From the NCBI GenBank assembly GCA_018240325.1, contig JAFEFZ010000022.1, positions 1-38,730 on the forward strand: a stretch of 38,730 nt of DNA. Reading direction: 5' to 3'. Source of the DNA: Pseudomonadota bacterium. Its GTDB lineage: Bacteria > Pseudomonadota > Gammaproteobacteria > Burkholderiales > Burkholderiaceae_C. Both the position numbers and the translations under genes were made by a program. Shown here in pieces: positions 28,756 through 37,065 of the stretch. The notes below the pieces were generated by a model. That model did not search any database. It was not told where the DNA came from and worked only from the letters and a program-made list of their open reading frames with translations. The first letter of the stretch is position 1, and each line of letters starts with the position of its first letter.

Positions 28756-29073
28756 TCACTCCGTCGCGGGCGCCTGGCCGTCGCCGGTTGCCCCGGATCC
28801 CCGACGCGTTCGACGGCTCCGCGCCGCCGTCCGTTTGACCGGCGCGACAAGGCCGAGCTTCTTCAGCTCTTGCTCGCTCCAGCCGCCTTTCTTCGCCGCC
28901 GCGTAGGCATCGGCGTGTGCCGACGTCACCGCGGCGAGCTCGTCCTCATGGCGCTCCTGTACGTGGGCGACTTCGGCCTGCGCCTTCGCCAGCTCGCGGA
29001 CGCTCGTGACCCGCGCGTCCAACAGGTCGCGCGCCTCCGCTGCGACCGCGTCTACATCGGGGGCGTCCGACAT
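28756..29073 (-). CDS. Coiled-coil hypothetical protein, 105 aa
   Basis: From ATG 29073 the protein is helical and charged: VAAEARDLLDARVTSVRELA, KAQAEVAHVQERHEDELAAV is a coiled coil, then YAAAKKGGWSEQELKKLGLV, a small helix pair, and a basic tail with ARSRRTRRGSG. No membrane segment is present. It is transcribed away from the oriT region, opposite to mobC; a relaxosome or regulatory accessory role is possible. No ribosome site is clear, so the start is moderately sure. Confidence 0.6.
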   Translation of the reverse strand: MSDAPDVDAVAAEARDLLDARVTSVRELAKAQAEVAHVQERHEDELAAVTSAHADAYAAAKKGGWSEQELKKLGLVAPVKRTAARSRRTRRGSGATGDGQAPATE

Positions 29074-29322
29074 GGCGCGAGGGTAACGCACCACCTCGTC
29101 GCGGCCGCCGCCACGCCGGTTTCGACCCGACCAGGCGACCCGTCCTTCACCGCGCGGTGACCGCCTGGACGTACCCTCTGGCCAGCCCCGCGGAGCGGGG
29201 ATCTCGCTGCACGAGGATGCTCCCTTTCGTGCCCGGGGTACGTGCTGCGCGGGCGTTCCTTCCGCGCTCTTGCGCCTGCGGCGCTTCCGACCTTCGCTGG
29301 CGCTTCGTGCGGAGCAAGCTAT

Positions 29323-29412
29323 ACAGTTAGGTGCCCTAACTGTCCGGTCCGGCTTGGCATTCGCCAGCCGACCGGGTACGCTTCGCGTACGGTCCCCGCC
29401 GCCGGGGCGGGG
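29323..29412. other. Candidate origin of transfer (oriT): hairpin cluster
   Basis: Four adjacent stem-loops lie directly upstream of mobC and the relaxase gene. They are ACAGTTAGG/CCTAACTGT (29323-29331/29335-29343); a 13-bp bulged stem 29344-29375 (outer CCGGTC/GACCGG, inner GGCT/AGCC, loop ATTC); GTACGC/GCGTAC (29376-29381/29385-29390); and CCCCGCC/GGCGGGG (29394-29400/29406-29412). Further short hairpins precede at 29185-29225. The first is AT-richer than its surroundings. oriT sites of MOBP/MOBQ plasmids typically have such an inverted repeat just before the nick. The nick itself is not identified. Confidence 0.6.
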
Positions 29413-29447
29413 TCGCTGCGCTGGGCTCCAGACGACCACAACCGCGA

Positions 29448-29855
29448 ATGACCGAACAGCCGTCACAACCGTCGAAGAAGCGTCGTCTCGGCCGCAAGCG
29501 CCGCGAGAACGTGACCGGCGGGCGGCAGCATTCGCATCGCGTAAAGGTCACGCCGGAGGAGGAGGCCGAACTCGTCCGACGCGCCGAGCTCGAGCGCGTG
29601 TCCGTGCCGCGCCTCATGGTCGAGGCCGCGCTCGCCGACGAGCGCGGCGAGACGTCCTCGCAGCGCCGAAGCAAGATGGTGATGCTCTTCCAGCTGCGGC
29701 GGTCCGTGGCCGGGCTGGCCAGGAACGTCAACCAGATCGCCGCCTACGCGAACGCCACCGACGAGTTCCCGATGCAGGCGTACGAGCTGATGCCCCAGCT
29801 GCGGAGTACCTGCGTGCGGATCGACGCGGCGATCGACGAGCTGAGCAACGGCTAA
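29448..29855 (+). CDS. mobC: MobC-type relaxosome accessory protein
   Basis: A 135-residue protein: a basic N-terminus, then SHRVKVTPEEEAELVRRAEL, ERVSVPRLMVEAAL (ribbon-helix-helix-like DNA binding) and FQLRRSVAGLARNVNQIAAY. The last is the MobC signature (LRR-x-G-x-N-x-NQIA). MobC binds oriT and helps the relaxase melt the nick region. It is the first gene after the oriT candidate and stands two genes upstream of the relaxase; the next gene begins immediately after its stop. Length is normal for the family. Confidence 0.88.
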   Translation: MTEQPSQPSKKRRLGRKRRENVTGGRQHSHRVKVTPEEEAELVRRAELERVSVPRLMVEAALADERGETSSQRRSKMVMLFQLRRSVAGLARNVNQIAAYANATDEFPMQAYELMPQLRSTCVRIDAAIDELSNG

Positions 29856-30272
29856 ATGAATGCCGACGACATCCGCACTTACAGTGGCCTGCGGCTGCTT
29901 CCCGCCGCCGTGATTCTCCTGAACGTCGACCAGGATGCCGGGGCGCGCCGATGGGTGACGATTGAACCGGTGGAGCGCGCCGGTTCCGGCGGGCGCACCT
30001 GGATGGAGGACGAGGTCACCGTCAACTGGACTCGCCTGGAGGACCCGCGGCGGTCCAGCACCGCGCTCCGGCTGACGGCCTTCGCCCGCTCGATGCTCGA
30101 CGGGACGCCGGTCGACGTTCGAGAGATAGATCACTTCCCTCACGACGCCTACGCACTCTTCATGCGCGCGCTCGCGACCGCCTGGCCGGACCCCCCACCG
30201 TCGATCGACCAGTTGCTCGCGTCGGGATGGCGCGAGCTGACGGCGGACGAGTTTCGGAGACGAATCGAATGA
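29856..30272 (+). CDS. Hypothetical protein between mobC and the relaxase
   Basis: A 138-residue protein starting directly after the mobC stop and overlapping the relaxase start as ATGA, so it is co-translated with the mobilisation genes. It begins beta-rich (LRLLPAAVILLNVDQDAGAR, WVTIEPVERAG), then helical (STALRLTAFARSMLDGT, HDAYALFMRALATAWPDP). No metal or nucleotide motif is visible. A role in the relaxosome or in oriT control is inferred from position only. I do not recognise a family. Confidence 0.7.
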   Translation: MNADDIRTYSGLRLLPAAVILLNVDQDAGARRWVTIEPVERAGSGGRTWMEDEVTVNWTRLEDPRRSSTALRLTAFARSMLDGTPVDVREIDHFPHDAYALFMRALATAWPDPPPSIDQLLASGWRELTADEFRRRIE

Positions 30273-31849
30273 TCCCGAACATCACGCGGGGGGGACGGAT
30301 GGTCGGCTTGATGCAATACCTCGCCGGCCCGGGTCGCACCAACGAGCACGCCGAGCCGCACTTGATCACCGCCGACCCGGCGGTGATGGCGTGGCATGAC
30401 GACGCCGAACTCGACCGCGCGACGGCGACGGCGATCGCGCGGGAGCTCGACCATCCCCGTCGCGCCTTCGGCACCCGCGTCACGACCGCCGTGAAGGACG
30501 GTGAGGGTCGGCGGCGCGGGCGGCGCGACGCGCACGTATGGCACTGCTCCTTGAACCTGGCGGCCGAGGAGGGCCAGCTGCCCGACGAGTGTTGGGCGCG
30601 GATCTCCGAGGACTTCATCGAGGCGATGGGCTTCGGAGGCGAGGCGCCCTGTCGTTGGGCCGCGGTGAGACACGGCCTCTCGAAGGCCGGGAACGACCAC
30701 GTTCACCTTGTCGTCTCCCTCGTCCGCGAGGACGGCACCAAGGCGAACGTCTGGAATGACCGACCGCGGGCCCAGAAGGTGTGCGGCGAGCTCGAGCGGC
30801 GCTACGGCCTCCAGGTGTTGGAGTCGCGGGCGGCAGGGCGGGGGGGAGCGCGCGGCCACAAGCCCGCGGAGCAGGCTGTGGCCGCGCGGCGCGGTACCCC
30901 TGACAACGCACGCGAACGCCTGGAGCGCATCGTCCGCGCGGCCGCCGCCGCGGCCGGCGACGAGGCCGAGTTCGTCCGTCGTGTGCGGCGCTCAGGGGTG
31001 CGCCTGCGGCCGCGCTACGCGGCCGACCGCGACGACGTTGTCGCCGGTTATTCGGCCGCGCTGCGGGCGCCGAGCGGCCAGTCCCCCGTCTGGTACGGCG
31101 GGGGCCACCTGGCCCGCGACCTGACCTTGCCGCGCCTGCGATCGGGTTGGCCGGACACGCCCGAGGCGGCGGGTGACGCGGTGTCGGAGTGGCAGGCGGC
31201 GCGCCGCGGCCGGCGCGTCGTCGCGCCCGGGCGCGAGCAACACGAGCCGGATCCGAAACTTTGGAAGCGCTACGCGCAGGAGGTCGGCGAGCTGCGCGAG
31301 CAGCTGCGCTCGGTGCCGCCCGAGGACCGGGCGACCTGGGCGCACGTCGCCCGCGAGACGGCCGGCGCCTTCGCCGCCTGGTCGGTGGCGGTCGAGCCCG
31401 AGCCGGGGCCGCTCGCGGCGACGGCCTCGCAGCTGGCGCGCAGCGCACAGCTACATGCCCACCAGGTACGTCCCCCACGGCCCGGCCTGCCGTCGCTCGG
31501 CGGCGTCGCCCTCCTGGTCGCCTCCGCCGGGCGCGGAGGTCGCGGCCCGGTCGGTGAGCTCGCGCTGCTGCGCCAGCTCGCCAACACCGCGCAGGCCCTC
31601 CACGACGCGCACGCCGCGGCGGGCGAGGCGCGCACCGCCCAGCGGCTCGCCAGCGTGGTGCGCGGCCAGCTGCAGGCGGTCGCCGGCGAGCTGCGCCCGC
31701 CTGGCTCCGGGCAGGAGGAGACCGGGCCGGGTGTCGATCCGCGCGCGCCCGGCAGTCCACTTCCACGGTCGTTGCCCGAGCGCGGCTCCGCCGCCACGAC
31801 GCCGCGGGCGCGGCCGCCGTCGACCCCCAACCGCGGCGTCGAGCGCTGA
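30269..31849 (+). CDS. MOBP-type relaxase
   Basis: A 526-residue DNA-nicking relaxase. The start MIPNITRGGRMVGLMQYLAG, PGRTNEH is the N-terminal signature of actinobacterial MOBP relaxases, with Tyr17 the likely nucleophile. Motif III is NDHVHLVVSLVREDG (His144, His146), metal-binding, with His92 in the HVWHCSLNL strand. Residues 210-526 are helical and basic, including WYGGGHLARDLTLPRLRSGW, a segment usual in these long relaxases. ATG 30269 overlaps the upstream stop. With MobC and VirD4 it starts plasmid transfer. No helicase or primase is fused; SSB and Prim-Pol are encoded separately. Confidence 0.92.
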   Translation: MIPNITRGGRMVGLMQYLAGPGRTNEHAEPHLITADPAVMAWHDDAELDRATATAIARELDHPRRAFGTRVTTAVKDGEGRRRGRRDAHVWHCSLNLAAEEGQLPDECWARISEDFIEAMGFGGEAPCRWAAVRHGLSKAGNDHVHLVVSLVREDGTKANVWNDRPRAQKVCGELERRYGLQVLESRAAGRGGARGHKPAEQAVAARRGTPDNARERLERIVRAAAAAAGDEAEFVRRVRRSGVRLRPRYAADRDDVVAGYSAALRAPSGQSPVWYGGGHLARDLTLPRLRSGWPDTPEAAGDAVSEWQAARRGRRVVAPGREQHEPDPKLWKRYAQEVGELREQLRSVPPEDRATWAHVARETAGAFAAWSVAVEPEPGPLAATASQLARSAQLHAHQVRPPRPGLPSLGGVALLVASAGRGGRGPVGELALLRQLANTAQALHDAHAAAGEARTAQRLASVVRGQLQAVAGELRPPGSGQEETGPGVDPRAPGSPLPRSLPERGSAATTPRARPPSTPNRGVER

Positions 31850-31876
31850 TCAACACCACGACGAACGGAGGCAGTC

Positions 31877-32722
31877 ATGGATCACAACGAGCCCGACGGT
31901 GTGAACGAGGCCCTGAGCGGAGGGCTGCGCGTGTCCCTCACCGTCGCCGCCCAGATAGCCGAGCGCGTCGCGCGCGAGCGCGAGCAGCAGTCGCGGAGGG
32001 CGGCGGTCGACGGCGAGCAGCAGGCCCGCCAGTTTGAGAGCCGACTCGACGCCGAACGGTCGGCCGCAAGGGCCGAGCTGGCGCCGGTCAGCCGTGATGA
32101 GTGGTGGAACTCGGCCGGGCGCGCGCAGATCGCGGGCGCCTGGCAGACGGCGCAGACGTGGCGCGACGCGGACCCGGCCGCCCGGGAGGCCGCCGACCGG
32201 ATCCACGAAGAGCTGCGCCGTCGCTACGACATCGACACCGCCAACCTGGGCGCCGACCCCGCCGCGGTGAACGACGCGCTGGCGGTGCTCGACGACATGC
32301 GCGCTGGCTCCCGTGACGAGCGCGGGCGCGCCGCCGACGAGGAGGCCGAGGCGCTGGCGCTGCTCGGCGCCTCCGACGCCCCGGAGCTCGCCGAGCTCTA
32401 TGCCGAACGCGAAGACGACAAAGGCATCGAGGCCACCGGCGACCAGGTCGCCCGCCGCGAGGAGCGCGAGGCTCGTATATCCGAGCTGGAGTCGGCCGGC
32501 GCCGGGGTGGCCGAACATGTCGCCGACGCCGACGCTAGAGCCGAGCTGGCGGCGGCCCTCGAGGGCGCCGCCGACGAGCAGGCGGTCACGGCGCGGGTGG
32601 TGGCGACGACGAACCAGGGGCGGCCGGCGGGCGAGGCGGTGGCCAGCCCGCCGCGCCGCCCGGCCCGCGCGTCCCGCGCCCGCCGCGGCGGCCCCCCGCG
32701 CGATCTGGGGCGCTCCCGGTGA
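31877..32722 (+). CDS. Coiled-coil protein downstream of the relaxase
   Basis: A 281-residue, strongly charged, helical protein with a coiled-coil start (IAERVAREREQQSRRAAVDG), a WWNSAGRAQIAGAWQTAQTW segment and DRIHEELRRRYDIDTANLGA. It ends in a basic disordered tail. GGAGG lies before ATG 31877, 27 bases after the relaxase. The composition suggests a DNA- or relaxase-binding partner, and homologues follow relaxase genes on other actinobacterial plasmids as far as I recall. It closes the mobilisation operon. Confidence 0.72.
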   Translation: MDHNEPDGVNEALSGGLRVSLTVAAQIAERVAREREQQSRRAAVDGEQQARQFESRLDAERSAARAELAPVSRDEWWNSAGRAQIAGAWQTAQTWRDADPAAREAADRIHEELRRRYDIDTANLGADPAAVNDALAVLDDMRAGSRDERGRAADEEAEALALLGASDAPELAELYAEREDDKGIEATGDQVARREEREARISELESAGAGVAEHVADADARAELAAALEGAADEQAVTARVVATTNQGRPAGEAVASPPRRPARASRARRGGPPRDLGRSR

Positions 32723-32890
32723 GCCCGCGGCCGGCCAGCGCCGCCTAACGGCGGGCCGCCCGCGAGGCCCTGGAGCTGCTGGGGGACAAGAGCGGGCACG
32801 CCCCGCCGGTGATGCCGTGAGCGCCCGACCGCAACCGGGTACGGGGGTCCGAGGGGGCGCGCACCGCCACGTCCCAGGACCCGCGCCGGG

Positions 32891-32940
32891 CCATGGCGGC
32901 GGCCGTCTGCCGCCGCCTGGTCGGTGACCTAGCGGCTAGG
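32891..32940 (+). terminator. Tandem hairpins ending the mobilisation operon
   Basis: GGCGGCGG (32895-32902) pairs with CCGCCGCC (32910-32917), extended by CCA/TGG. CCTAGC/GCTAGG (32928-32933/32935-32940) follows. The rest of the 353-base gap 32723-33075 holds no gene; it marks the boundary between backbone and cargo. Confidence 0.6.
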
Positions 32941-33075
32941 CCCAAGACGCCTCCTCGACTCAGATATCCGGCCGAGGTCGAGCGACAACCACGGCCGTAC
33001 CCGATAATCTTCGCGCTACTTGGATTCTCTTGAGCTTTCCAAACCCCGCAAAGCACACCCGGACGGAAGGCGCCC

Positions 33076-34308
33076 GTGCGCCGGCTGCTGCTGCTGAACG
33101 GACTTATCTTCCTCGAGGTCCTCTTCTTCACGGTTCTCGCGCCCCTGCTCCCTGATCTCGCCGCGCGCCTGGGTCTCAGCGACGCCGAGCTCGGCGTCCT
33201 GTCCGGTGCCTACGCCTGGGGATCGGTCTTCGCGGCGTTCCCCGCCGCCTTTCTCGCGCAGCGCTTCGGCCCGCGCCCCGTCGCCGCCGCCGGTCTGATC
33301 GCCCTCTCGATCGCGAGCCTGCTTCTCGGCTGGGGCGAACATGTCGCCCTCCTCGACGCCGCCCGATTCGCTCAGGGGATCTCCGGAGCCGTCGTCTGGG
33401 GTGCCGCGATGACCTGGCTCCTGGCCACCGCGCCCACCGAACAAAGAGGCGCCATGATCGGCACATCCGTCGCGGCAGGAGCGGCGGGCGGCATCGTCGG
33501 GCCGATCATGGGGGCGACGGCCAGCGTCCTCGGAACCCGATGGGTCTTCACCGCTTCGCTGGGCCTGACGTTGCCGTTGCTCCTCGCAGTCCTCCTGGCC
33601 AGGGGGACGCCTCGTCTGGAGCACCAGCCCGTCCGTGCGGTCCTCGCCACACTCGCGAGCCGCCAGATCGGCGCCGCCGCCGCATTCCTCTCCGTCCCCG
33701 CGCTCGCCTTCGGCGCACTCTTGGTTCTCGTCCCGTTGAAGATCCACCAGCTCGGCGGCAGCGCCAGCCTGATCGCCGGTGTCTTCGTCGGCGCTGCGAT
33801 CATCGAGATGGCGGGCGCGCCCCTGTCGGGCCGTCTCTCGGACTCCGTCGGGAGGCAACCCCTGTACGTCCTCGGACTCCTCCTCTACGCGATCTCCGTC
33901 GTCGTGATGGCGGCGGCGGGTTCCCTCGGCCTCCTGACCGCGGCCTTTCTCGGAGGGTCGGTCGGGTGCGGGCTGTTCATCACGCCCGCGCTCGCCTCGC
34001 TCTCCGACGTCGCCGAGCGCTCTCACCTCGCCCAGAGCCACGCCATGGCCTTGTCCAACACCACGTTCGTGCTCGGCCTCGCTCTGGGCGCCGTGGTGGG
34101 GGGTGTCGTCGCCAGCGTCGGCGGCAACGACACCGCCTACCTGGTCATGGCCGCCCTGGTCTTCGTCGTTGCAGGGTGGGGCAGCCGCGCGTCGCTGCCC
34201 CGCCCCTTGATTCCGACGCAGCGCCCGTACCCCCTCAGTCGAAGGGTGGGGCGCCGCCGGCACGCGAAGGCGCGCCCGGCACCATCGGACCGACCTATGG
34301 CCCGCTGA
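33076..34308 (+). CDS. MFS transporter, DHA1-like
   Basis: A 410-residue protein with about 12 membrane helices. The first half begins LLLLNGLIFLEVLFFTVLAP and carries the loop LPDLAARLGLSDAELGVL before GAYAWGSVFAAFPAAFLAQR. The motif FGPRPVAAAGL corresponds to the MFS loop 2-3 signature, GISGAVVWGAAMTWLLATAP is helix 4, and GRLSDSVGRQPLYVLGLLL is the repeat in the second half. The family usually exports drugs or small metabolites by proton antiport; the substrate is unknown. GTG 33076 follows a GGAAGG site. The gene is monocistronic and its end overlaps the convergent surface-protein gene by 14 bases. Confidence 0.9.
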   Translation: MRRLLLLNGLIFLEVLFFTVLAPLLPDLAARLGLSDAELGVLSGAYAWGSVFAAFPAAFLAQRFGPRPVAAAGLIALSIASLLLGWGEHVALLDAARFAQGISGAVVWGAAMTWLLATAPTEQRGAMIGTSVAAGAAGGIVGPIMGATASVLGTRWVFTASLGLTLPLLLAVLLARGTPRLEHQPVRAVLATLASRQIGAAAAFLSVPALAFGALLVLVPLKIHQLGGSASLIAGVFVGAAIIEMAGAPLSGRLSDSVGRQPLYVLGLLLYAISVVVMAAAGSLGLLTAAFLGGSVGCGLFITPALASLSDVAERSHLAQSHAMALSNTTFVLGLALGAVVGGVVASVGGNDTAYLVMAALVFVVAGWGSRASLPRPLIPTQRPYPLSRRVGRRRHAKARPAPSDRPMAR

Positions 34309-35431
34309 CGACCGAGATCGTCAAGGTGCTTGTGTAGGTGCCGGAAAAGCTGTTCTGCGGGACCGCCACGGTGACCGTGGGAGTGACCGTGAAGAGTCCT
34401 TTGCCGGTCGCGGCCGCGGCGTTGAAAAGCTTGACCGCAGTCGGCGGCCCGGCGCCGGCGGGGACCGCGACCGGATAGGTGATCGAGTTCGTCGGTTCGG
34501 TGCAGAGGCCCCCGTTGGCACACGCCTTCGCGACGGCGGTGATCTTCGAAGCTTCGCTCGACAGCGTTTTGGTGCCGTTCGTGAACTGGGTCGAGGTGAC
34601 GGTCAGGTTCCAGCCGAGGCCGGCGCTGCCGCCGGTCCGCGTGTCGTTGAGGGTCAGCGGGGCGGTGTACGTTGGTTCCTGGTCGCCGCTGTCGAGGTTC
34701 GCCGAGAAGGTCGGTGCGGCGCTCGTCGCCACCGCGAGGCTCGCCTGTCCCGCTTCGCGGAGCGCGATCGTCTGCGCGATCCAGGCCGCGGTGGTGATCA
34801 GCGGGACCGCCGTCTTCGCCGTCGTGGTGCCCGCGGTCGGCTGGGCGAAGTCGGCCGCCTCGCTGGTGGTGGCGGAGGTGGAGGACTTGTCGTAGCGCTC
34901 CGTCGTGCCGGTGTTCGGGGTTACCGTCGTCGCCGTGGCGAAGGAGACCGCCACCACGACCTGGTCCGCGGGAAGCGAGGTCGTCAGCGCAGGGGCGACG
35001 GCGTTGCCGCTGGTGCCACTCGCGCTCGCCGTCGCGTCGATCGGCACCGTCTGGTTCACCCCCCTGTAGTCGATGATCCCGCCGGAGGCCAGGCGCCTCG
35101 TCCCGAGTTTGAACGAGTAGCTGGTCGCCTCGCTCGCGGTCGCGACCTTGTAGAAGGTCACCTGGCGGATCGAGGTTCCCTGGGTCGTGTCCTTGACGAC
35201 CGTCCAGCCGCTCGGTGGGGTCAGGGCCCCGCTTCCGGTCGCGCTCACGGTGGCGATCATCACGTCGCCTTCGGCGACCCCGGTCGGCTTGGTGATCGCC
35301 AGCGTGGTCGACGCCCTGGTCCTCCCGGCGCTCGTGGCCGCGACGAAGCTGATCGCGCCCTGCGAGCTGGCCGGGAGAAGCAGCGCCGCCGCGAGGATCG
35401 TCAGCGCGGCGGCTTGCCGGAGGCGGCGCAT
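34295..35431 (-). CDS. Secreted protein with C-terminal WxL-like domain
   Basis: A 378-residue protein with a signal peptide (residues 1 to about 25, AALTILAAALLLPASSQGA). The N-terminal domain (about 25-225) has GVAEGDVMIATVSATGSGAL, TPPSGWTVVKDT and SGGIIDYRGVNQTVPIDAT, a beta-sandwich seen in secreted proteins of Solirubrobacterales. A C-terminal domain of about 140 residues (SAAPTFSANLDSGDQEPTYT to GTYTSTLTISVVSGP) closely resembles the protein at 36514. It has the beta pattern and YxxTLT-xxxP end of WxL domains, which bind the cell wall. ATG 35431 has GGAGGG upstream. It is the last gene of the surface operon. Confidence 0.75.
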   Translation of the reverse strand: MRRLRQAAALTILAAALLLPASSQGAISFVAATSAGRTRASTTLAITKPTGVAEGDVMIATVSATGSGALTPPSGWTVVKDTTQGTSIRQVTFYKVATASEATSYSFKLGTRRLASGGIIDYRGVNQTVPIDATASASGTSGNAVAPALTTSLPADQVVVAVSFATATTVTPNTGTTERYDKSSTSATTSEAADFAQPTAGTTTAKTAVPLITTAAWIAQTIALREAGQASLAVATSAAPTFSANLDSGDQEPTYTAPLTLNDTRTGGSAGLGWNLTVTSTQFTNGTKTLSSEASKITAVAKACANGGLCTEPTNSITYPVAVPAGAGPPTAVKLFNAAAATGKGLFTVTPTVTVAVPQNSFSGTYTSTLTISVVSGP

Positions 35432-35451
35432 CACTCGACCCTCCACCCGGG

Positions 35452-36501
35452 CTAGACGACGCCCCGGTGGCGGAGGAAGAAGAAGCTCGCCGCGCCGATC
35501 GAGAGGGCCGAGACCCCCACCAGGGCGACGACGAGGGCGGAGTCAGAGGAGCCCCCGCCCCCGGGGTCTCCGGGTGCGGGGGGGGACGCGGTCGAGCCGA
35601 ACACCTGCTTGACCTGACTTGAGGTGATCTTGAACGGGAAGGTCCGGCGGGCGGTCTTGCCCCGATAGTGGACCGTCACCGTGCCCCGGTAGCTGCCCGG
35701 GGGAAGGGCCTTGCCCTGGACGTAGACCGGGAATTCGATCTCGGATTCCGGGACGAAGGTGTCCAGGGCGAATTCCTGGCGTTGGACCTGCCTGCCTCCG
35801 GCGTTGACGACGCGCAGCGTGCCGCTGCCCTTGGTCAGCACGTTGCCGGCATTCTCGATCCCTAGCAGGAGCGCCTGGTGGCCGGGGGTGCCGCCGGGCT
35901 TGATCCCGGTCAGGTTCATCGCAGCGCGCCGGGTCCCGGGCACGTCGACCTGAACGGCCAGCACCGAGAGTGCGTGGATCTTGACCTTGAAGCCGCCTTC
36001 TTCGCCTTCCCCTCCGCCGCCGGAGGGCGGCTGCACCGTCTTAGTGAAGCGCTGGGTGACGAGCCCGCCGAGGTACTGGCCGGGAGGCGTTCCTTCCGGA
36101 ATCCGCACGCTGAAGGAGACGACCTGCGATTCCCCCCCTTCCATCGTGAGCGCGTTCTTGCCGAGCTTGATCCAGCGCCCGACGCCGCGTCTCGGGGCTC
36201 CACGGGAGAGGTAGACGGCGCCGCTGGTCTGCCCCGTCGTCGCGTCGACCGCGTAGAGCCGCGTCGATCCCGCGCCTCCGCCGGCGTTGGTGACGAGCAC
36301 CTTGGCGCGCAGGGTTTCTCCCGGCTTGCCGCTGAGGACGAAGTAGCCGCTTTCGGTGGCGGGTTCGGGCTTAAGCGAGAAGGTCGGCCCGGCGGCGGCG
36401 GCGCTCCCCGGCGGCAGGATCAGGGCGATAGCGGCGGCGAGGACGCAGAGTGCGACCGCCCGACCCCGGATGCCTCCCGCCGGGCTATCCACCGATGCCA
36501 A
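35452..36501 (-). CDS. DUF916/WxLIP-like membrane-anchored surface protein
   Basis: A 349-residue protein with a signal peptide (about residues 14-37), a large extracellular part and a C-terminal membrane helix (about 325-345, VVALVGVSALSIGAASFFFL) with an RHR stop anchor. FSLKPEPATESGYFVLSGKP, then LRAKVLVTNAGGG and WIKLGKNALTMEGGESQVVS match the WxL-interacting-protein DUF916 fold. The second domain is Ig-like (LTGIKPGGTPGHQALLLGIE). In Firmicutes this family displays WxL-domain proteins on peptidoglycan. Here it sits between two WxL-like genes, 21 and 12 bases from its neighbours. The start is TTG 36501 or GTG 36492. Confidence 0.8.
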   Translation of the reverse strand: MASVDSPAGGIRGRAVALCVLAAAIALILPPGSAAAAGPTFSLKPEPATESGYFVLSGKPGETLRAKVLVTNAGGGAGSTRLYAVDATTGQTSGAVYLSRGAPRRGVGRWIKLGKNALTMEGGESQVVSFSVRIPEGTPPGQYLGGLVTQRFTKTVQPPSGGGGEGEEGGFKVKIHALSVLAVQVDVPGTRRAAMNLTGIKPGGTPGHQALLLGIENAGNVLTKGSGTLRVVNAGGRQVQRQEFALDTFVPESEIEFPVYVQGKALPPGSYRGTVTVHYRGKTARRTFPFKITSSQVKQVFGSTASPPAPGDPGGGGSSDSALVVALVGVSALSIGAASFFFLRHRGVV

Positions 36502-36513
36502 GGGCCGTCGCCC

Positions 36514-37065
36514 CTACGGGCCGCTGACGATCGAGATCGTCAGCGTCGAGGTGTAGGTGCCCGCGGTGCTGCTCTGCGGCACGAACACCCCGATCGTCGG
36601 CGTGTTGGTGAATTTGCCGAGGCCGGTGTTGGCGGCGGCGTTGAAGAATTTGACCGCGGTCGGCGCCGTCGGCGCGGCGGGCACCGCGACCGGATAGGTG
36701 ATCGCGTTGGTCGGCAGCGTGCAGGTCCCGCCGGCGCAGACGTTGGTGACGCCGGTGATGGTGGAGGCATTGGTCGCGAGCAGGCTGGGGGTGGCGCCGC
36801 CGGTGGTGAACTGGGTCGAGGTGATCGTCGCGTTCCAGCCGGCGCCGGTGCCACGGGTGTCCTGGATCGTCAGCGGCACCGTGTAGGTCGGCGTCGAGTC
36901 GCCCAGATCGAGGTTGGCCGAGAAGCTCGGGGTGGCGCTGGTCGAGAGGCTGAGGGTGCTGCCGGTCAGAGTGCCGGTCACGTTGGCGGTGGCGCCGAGC
37001 GCCATCGCCGGGAGGACGAGCATGGCCGCAAGGGCCAAGAAGATCGGGGGGATGGTGCGTCTCAA
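36514..37065 (-). CDS. Secreted WxL-like domain protein
   Basis: A 183-residue protein: signal peptide (about residues 1-25, PPIFLALAAMLVLPAMALG), then a single domain with ATPSFSANLDLGDSTPTYTV, TGAGWNATITSTQFTTGG, CAGGTCTLPTNAITYPVAVP and GTYTSTLTISIVSGP at the very end. It is nearly a stand-alone copy of the C-terminal domain of the protein at 34295. The end pattern resembles the second WxL motif of Firmicutes surface proteins, with ISI in place of WTL. Two cysteines (CAGGTC) may bridge. The likely start is TTG 37065 with GAAGGG upstream. First gene of the three-gene operon. Confidence 0.75.
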   Translation of the reverse strand: MRRTIPPIFLALAAMLVLPAMALGATANVTGTLTGSTLSLSTSATPSFSANLDLGDSTPTYTVPLTIQDTRGTGAGWNATITSTQFTTGGATPSLLATNASTITGVTNVCAGGTCTLPTNAITYPVAVPAAPTAPTAVKFFNAAANTGLGKFTNTPTIGVFVPQSSTAGTYTSTLTISIVSGP

